In this document: positions 14,537-16,855 of the stretch, piece after piece
How the letters are laid out: every line of letters starts with the position of its first letter
Position numbering within the stretch: the first letter of the stretch is position 1
Source of the DNA: Candidatus Neomicrothrix sp. UBA6944
GTDB taxonomy: Bacteria; Actinomycetota; Acidimicrobiia; Acidimicrobiales; Poriferisodalaceae
Reading direction: 5' to 3'
NCBI GenBank assembly: GCA_002448715.1
Contig: DJZU01000074.1
Location: 1,407-18,261, forward strand
Length of the DNA stretch: 16,855 nt
Made by a program: the position numbers and the translations under genes
Notes under the pieces: model-generated
What the model saw: the letters and a program-made list of their open reading frames with translations, nothing else
The model's database searches: none
Told to the model about the DNA's origin: nothing

Positions 14537-14977
14537 CTAAATCTTGAAGGTCAAAGCTGCAGTCGCCAACGGCTTACCATCTGCTGTCTGCACGGCTGCA
14601 TTGCAAAAAGCGATTGACTTCCCTCTGCGGGTCACCCAACCAACAGCAACTAAATCGCTGTCTGAGGTCCCCGACAAAAACTGCACCTGCATAGAAATAG
14701 TGCTGTAGGGACGAGCCTGGTCAAACCCACTTCCCACGGCTGGTACACAAGCGGTATCTACAAGTGTTGATATGACACCCCCGTGGACAGACCCACCGGC
14801 CTGGAGGAGTTTGGGATGGAAGGGCAACGAGAGACGGCAATAGTCCAACCGGACCTCGTCAACGACGAGACCAAGTGTTTGAACAAAAAGAGGATCTTTC
14901 CCTGATCCATATTTGGCCCATAGGGCCTTTTTCGAGTCGGACAACTCTTCGAACGATTGTGGATCAGGTATCAGCAC
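14537..14977 (-). CDS. PaaI-type hotdog thioesterase
   Basis: A probable acyl- or aryl-CoA thioesterase of the hotdog fold, 146 residues, close to the usual 130-150. The signature is GGSVHGGVISTLVDTACVPAV, with His-Gly-Gly and Asp expected in the active site; the later strand motif is STISMQVQFL. The start is placed at GTG 14977 because the family match begins just after it and because TACCCT (plus 14985-14990) ends 7 nt upstream, fitting a leaderless message. The frame stays open to 15520, but that extension lies antisense to the peptidase gene, is Ser/Arg-rich and has no family features. The substrate is unknown. Confidence 0.88.
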   Translation of the reverse strand: MLIPDPQSFEELSDSKKALWAKYGSGKDPLFVQTLGLVVDEVRLDYCRLSLPFHPKLLQAGGSVHGGVISTLVDTACVPAVGSGFDQARPYSTISMQVQFLSGTSDSDLVAVGWVTRRGKSIAFCNAAVQTADGKPLATAALTFKI

Positions 14978-15011
14978 ACTATTGAGGGTAACGAGGGCTA
15001 CCTTCTTCAGT
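14978..15011. promoter_or_regulatory. 34-bp divergent leaderless promoter, PaaI thioesterase / S9 peptidase
   Basis: On the minus strand TACCCT (plus 14985-14990) ends 7 nt before GTG 14977. On the plus strand TACCTT (14999-15004) ends 7 nt before GTG 15012. The two hexamers are 8 bp apart and point away from each other, and neither gene has a Shine-Dalgarno. Any -35 of one gene would fall at or beyond the other gene's start codon. Confidence 0.5.
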
Positions 15012-16855
15012 GTGCCAGACACCTTTCCAAGACAATATGCGCGTACACAACGCTTCAGTTTGGGGGTTCCACGCGACTTCACAGTGATAGGAGAAGGCAG
15101 ATACGTGTTGTTTCTGCGAAGCTCGGGACCCGATGACCCAGTCAACGTTTTGTGGGCACTCGATACCTCCACTGGAGCGGAACGAGTTGTCGTGGATCCG
15201 AGAGAACTGGCAAAAGATGTCGACGGTGAGATCCCCGCTGCTGAACGAGAGCGCCGCGAACGAGTACGCGAAAGCGCTGCAGGGATCACCTCATATGCAA
15301 CGAGTAATGCCGGATCGAAAGTGGCATTCCCTCTCGGAGGTGAGCTGTTCGTGGCGGACCTCGCGAACGAGACCTGCGTAACCATCGAAAACTCAACCGG
15401 CGCTTTCGACCCTCGTCTATCTGGGGATGGCCAACTAGTTGCATTCGTAGTCCAAAACAGCCTGTGGTCGGCCCCCACCGATGGCTCGAAACCAGCAGAA
15501 CCGCTAATTACCGAAGACAATGCTGTTGTGTCGTGGGGCAGCGCAGAATTCGTAGCCGCCGAAGAAATGAGGAGGAATCGAGGTCATTGGTGGGACCCGA
15601 CGAGTCGGAAACTTGCCGTTGCTCGAGTGGACCTAACCGACGTCAACATCTGGCATATATCGGCACCAAACGAACCCGGTGACACACCGCGGGCGATCAG
15701 CTATCCAGCAGCGGGAACAAACAACGCCGACGTCAAAATGTATGTGATTGACGTCTCAGATTCATCTCAAGTAGAGGTCGACTGGGATCGTCTTGGCTAC
15801 CCATACCTAGTTGATGTGACATGGCGTGATCACGAACCACTCACCCTGACAGTACAAACCCGAGATCAGCGATCGATGAAAATACTCGAAGTGCAAGTTG
15901 AGACCGGCGAAACCGTCAGCGTGGCAGAGATCACAGATCCCGACTGGGTGGAGATAGTTCCCGGTACTCCTCGACGTTGGCGCGATGGATGGCTGACAAT
16001 CCAAGAGCACGGCGCCACCCGCTCTTTACTGCTTGACGGCGCGCCAATATCGCCGCCCGATCAGTGGGTTCGGTCTGTTGTGGACTTAGACGAAACAAGC
16101 ATCAAGTACACCGCTTCGGTAGACCCAACCACCATCAACCTCTGGTCCTACGGTGACGAAGGTAACCAACTCCACTCAGCTGAAGATGGGGTCACCTACG
16201 CGAACGCATCGCACTCAGTTGTGGTGACTCAGCACAGTTCTATGCAACACGCGACCGCAACAACTGTTGCGAAAGGTGATGATCTATGGGTCATTGATTC
16301 GTTTGCGGCTGTGCCTCTCGTCGAACCTGACGTCAGGTTCCACCAAACCGGCTCCCTCCAATCACATACCGCTGTTGTGTTCCCCACAGTTGATTTTCAA
16401 GAACCGCTCCCCGTTCTGTTGGATCCCTACGGTGGCCCGCATGCCCAGCGGGTAATGCAAAGCCGCAACAGTTATCTGTTGTCGCAATGGTTCGCTGACC
16501 AAGGATTCTGTGTCGTCGTCACCGACGGCCCAGGTACACCAGGGAGAGGCAATGGGTGGGAGCGAATGATCCGCGGCGACATAGCCACCCCCATCCTTCA
16601 AGCACAGATCGAAGCTCTACAAGCAGTCGACGAACTCTACTCAGGGAAGGTGGATCTATCCCGAGTCGGTATACGCGGGTGGTCCTTTGGCGGTTACCTT
16701 GCAGCCCTTGCAGTAATCCGACGACCAGACCTTTTCCACGCAGCAGTAGCAGGCGCACCGGTCACAGACTGGCGGCTCTACGACACTCACTACACCGAAC
16801 GATATTTAGGTCACCCTGACCTAGAACCAGACAACTATAAGAACACCTCCCTGCT
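15012..16855 (+). CDS. S9 family (prolyl oligopeptidase / DPP4-like) serine peptidase, partial
   Basis: A serine peptidase with an N-terminal beta-propeller and a C-terminal alpha/beta-hydrolase domain. From GTG 15012 it starts VPDTFPRQYARTQRFSLG, as actinobacterial S9 proteins do, and continues FTVIGEGRYVLFLRSSGPDD and TGAERVVVDP through repeated propeller blades. The catalytic domain begins near LDPYGGPHAQRV, and the nucleophile is Ser558 in GWSFGGYLAA. About 614 codons are visible; the catalytic Asp and His lie beyond the right edge. The frame is open upstream into the opposite thioesterase gene, so the start rests on homology and on TACCTT 7 nt upstream. No signal peptide is seen, so it is probably cytoplasmic. 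Confidence 0.93.
   Translation, partial: MPDTFPRQYARTQRFSLGVPRDFTVIGEGRYVLFLRSSGPDDPVNVLWALDTSTGAERVVVDPRELAKDVDGEIPAAERERRERVRESAAGITSYATSNAGSKVAFPLGGELFVADLANETCVTIENSTGAFDPRLSGDGQLVAFVVQNSLWSAPTDGSKPAEPLITEDNAVVSWGSAEFVAAEEMRRNRGHWWDPTSRKLAVARVDLTDVNIWHISAPNEPGDTPRAISYPAAGTNNADVKMYVIDVSDSSQVEVDWDRLGYPYLVDVTWRDHEPLTLTVQTRDQRSMKILEVQVETGETVSVAEITDPDWVEIVPGTPRRWRDGWLTIQEHGATRSLLLDGAPISPPDQWVRSVVDLDETSIKYTASVDPTTINLWSYGDEGNQLHSAEDGVTYANASHSVVVTQHSSMQHATATTVAKGDDLWVIDSFAAVPLVEPDVRFHQTGSLQSHTAVVFPTVDFQEPLPVLLDPYGGPHAQRVMQSRNSYLLSQWFADQGFCVVVTDGPGTPGRGNGWERMIRGDIATPILQAQIEALQAVDELYSGKVDLSRVGIRGWSFGGYLAALAVIRRPDLFHAAVAGAPVTDWRLYDTHYTERYLGHPDLEPDNYKNTSL

Noticed and set aside
14978..15520. The N-terminal extension of the PaaI thioesterase frame to an ATG at 15520, which would give 327 residues.
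   Set aside because: The extra 181 residues are antisense to the S9 peptidase propeller, Ser/Arg-rich and lack motifs. GTG 14977 matches the family start and has a well-placed -10.

Overview
The window looks like chromosomal DNA from an actinobacterium of moderate GC content, possibly a free-living Acidimicrobiia-type lineage. That assignment is an inference. It rests on actinobacterial LexA boxes (CGAAC-N4-GTTCG), a DUF3039 protein next to a mycoredoxin-like protein, a ferrochelatase with a C-terminal CxxxCC cluster motif, a CWCG-type thymidine kinase, a class II (B12-dependent) ribonucleotide reductase, and several genes that appear to start leaderless behind TAnnnT hexamers. No insertion sequence, prophage, CRISPR array, tRNA or rRNA was recognised.

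Layout. Positions 1-1478 (minus) carry the N-terminal two thirds of an MMPL/RND exporter running off the left edge. Diverging from it are cysS (cysteinyl-tRNA synthetase) and an overlapping tesB-type acyl-CoA thioesterase. Converging on those is a minus-strand pair, lexA then nudC (NAD(H) pyrophosphatase). Between lexA and a rightward LysM/membrane protein at 5601 lies a divergent SOS control region with three clear LexA boxes and one degenerate box. A RibD-C-type reductase (minus) follows, then about 400 bp without a gene but with several perfect dyads, then nrdJ and tdk. The right third holds hemH (minus), a small acidic orphan plus a DAD-type cupin (plus), an MFS transporter (minus), DUF3039 plus a mycoredoxin-like protein (plus), a PaaI-type thioesterase (minus) and a partial S9 prolyl oligopeptidase-family peptidase (plus, off the right edge).

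How the genes fit together. The centre is a DNA-damage and nucleotide-supply neighbourhood: the SOS repressor, a probable SOS-induced division inhibitor, deoxynucleotide synthesis (nrdJ) and thymidine salvage (tdk). The rest is housekeeping (tRNA charging, haem, thiol redox, NAD turnover, CoA-thioester hydrolysis). Packing is tight: convergent genes overlap or nearly abut, and divergent pairs are separated by 26-40 bp that appear to hold both promoters.

Most noteworthy: (i) the LexA-controlled LysM protein, whose promoter has one LexA box inside the -35/-10 spacer and a second on the -10/start region; (ii) the apparent absence of nrdR between lexA and nrdJ, where a long gene-free leader with dyads lies instead; (iii) minimal back-to-back leaderless promoters. 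No clearly undescribed multi-gene system was recognised.
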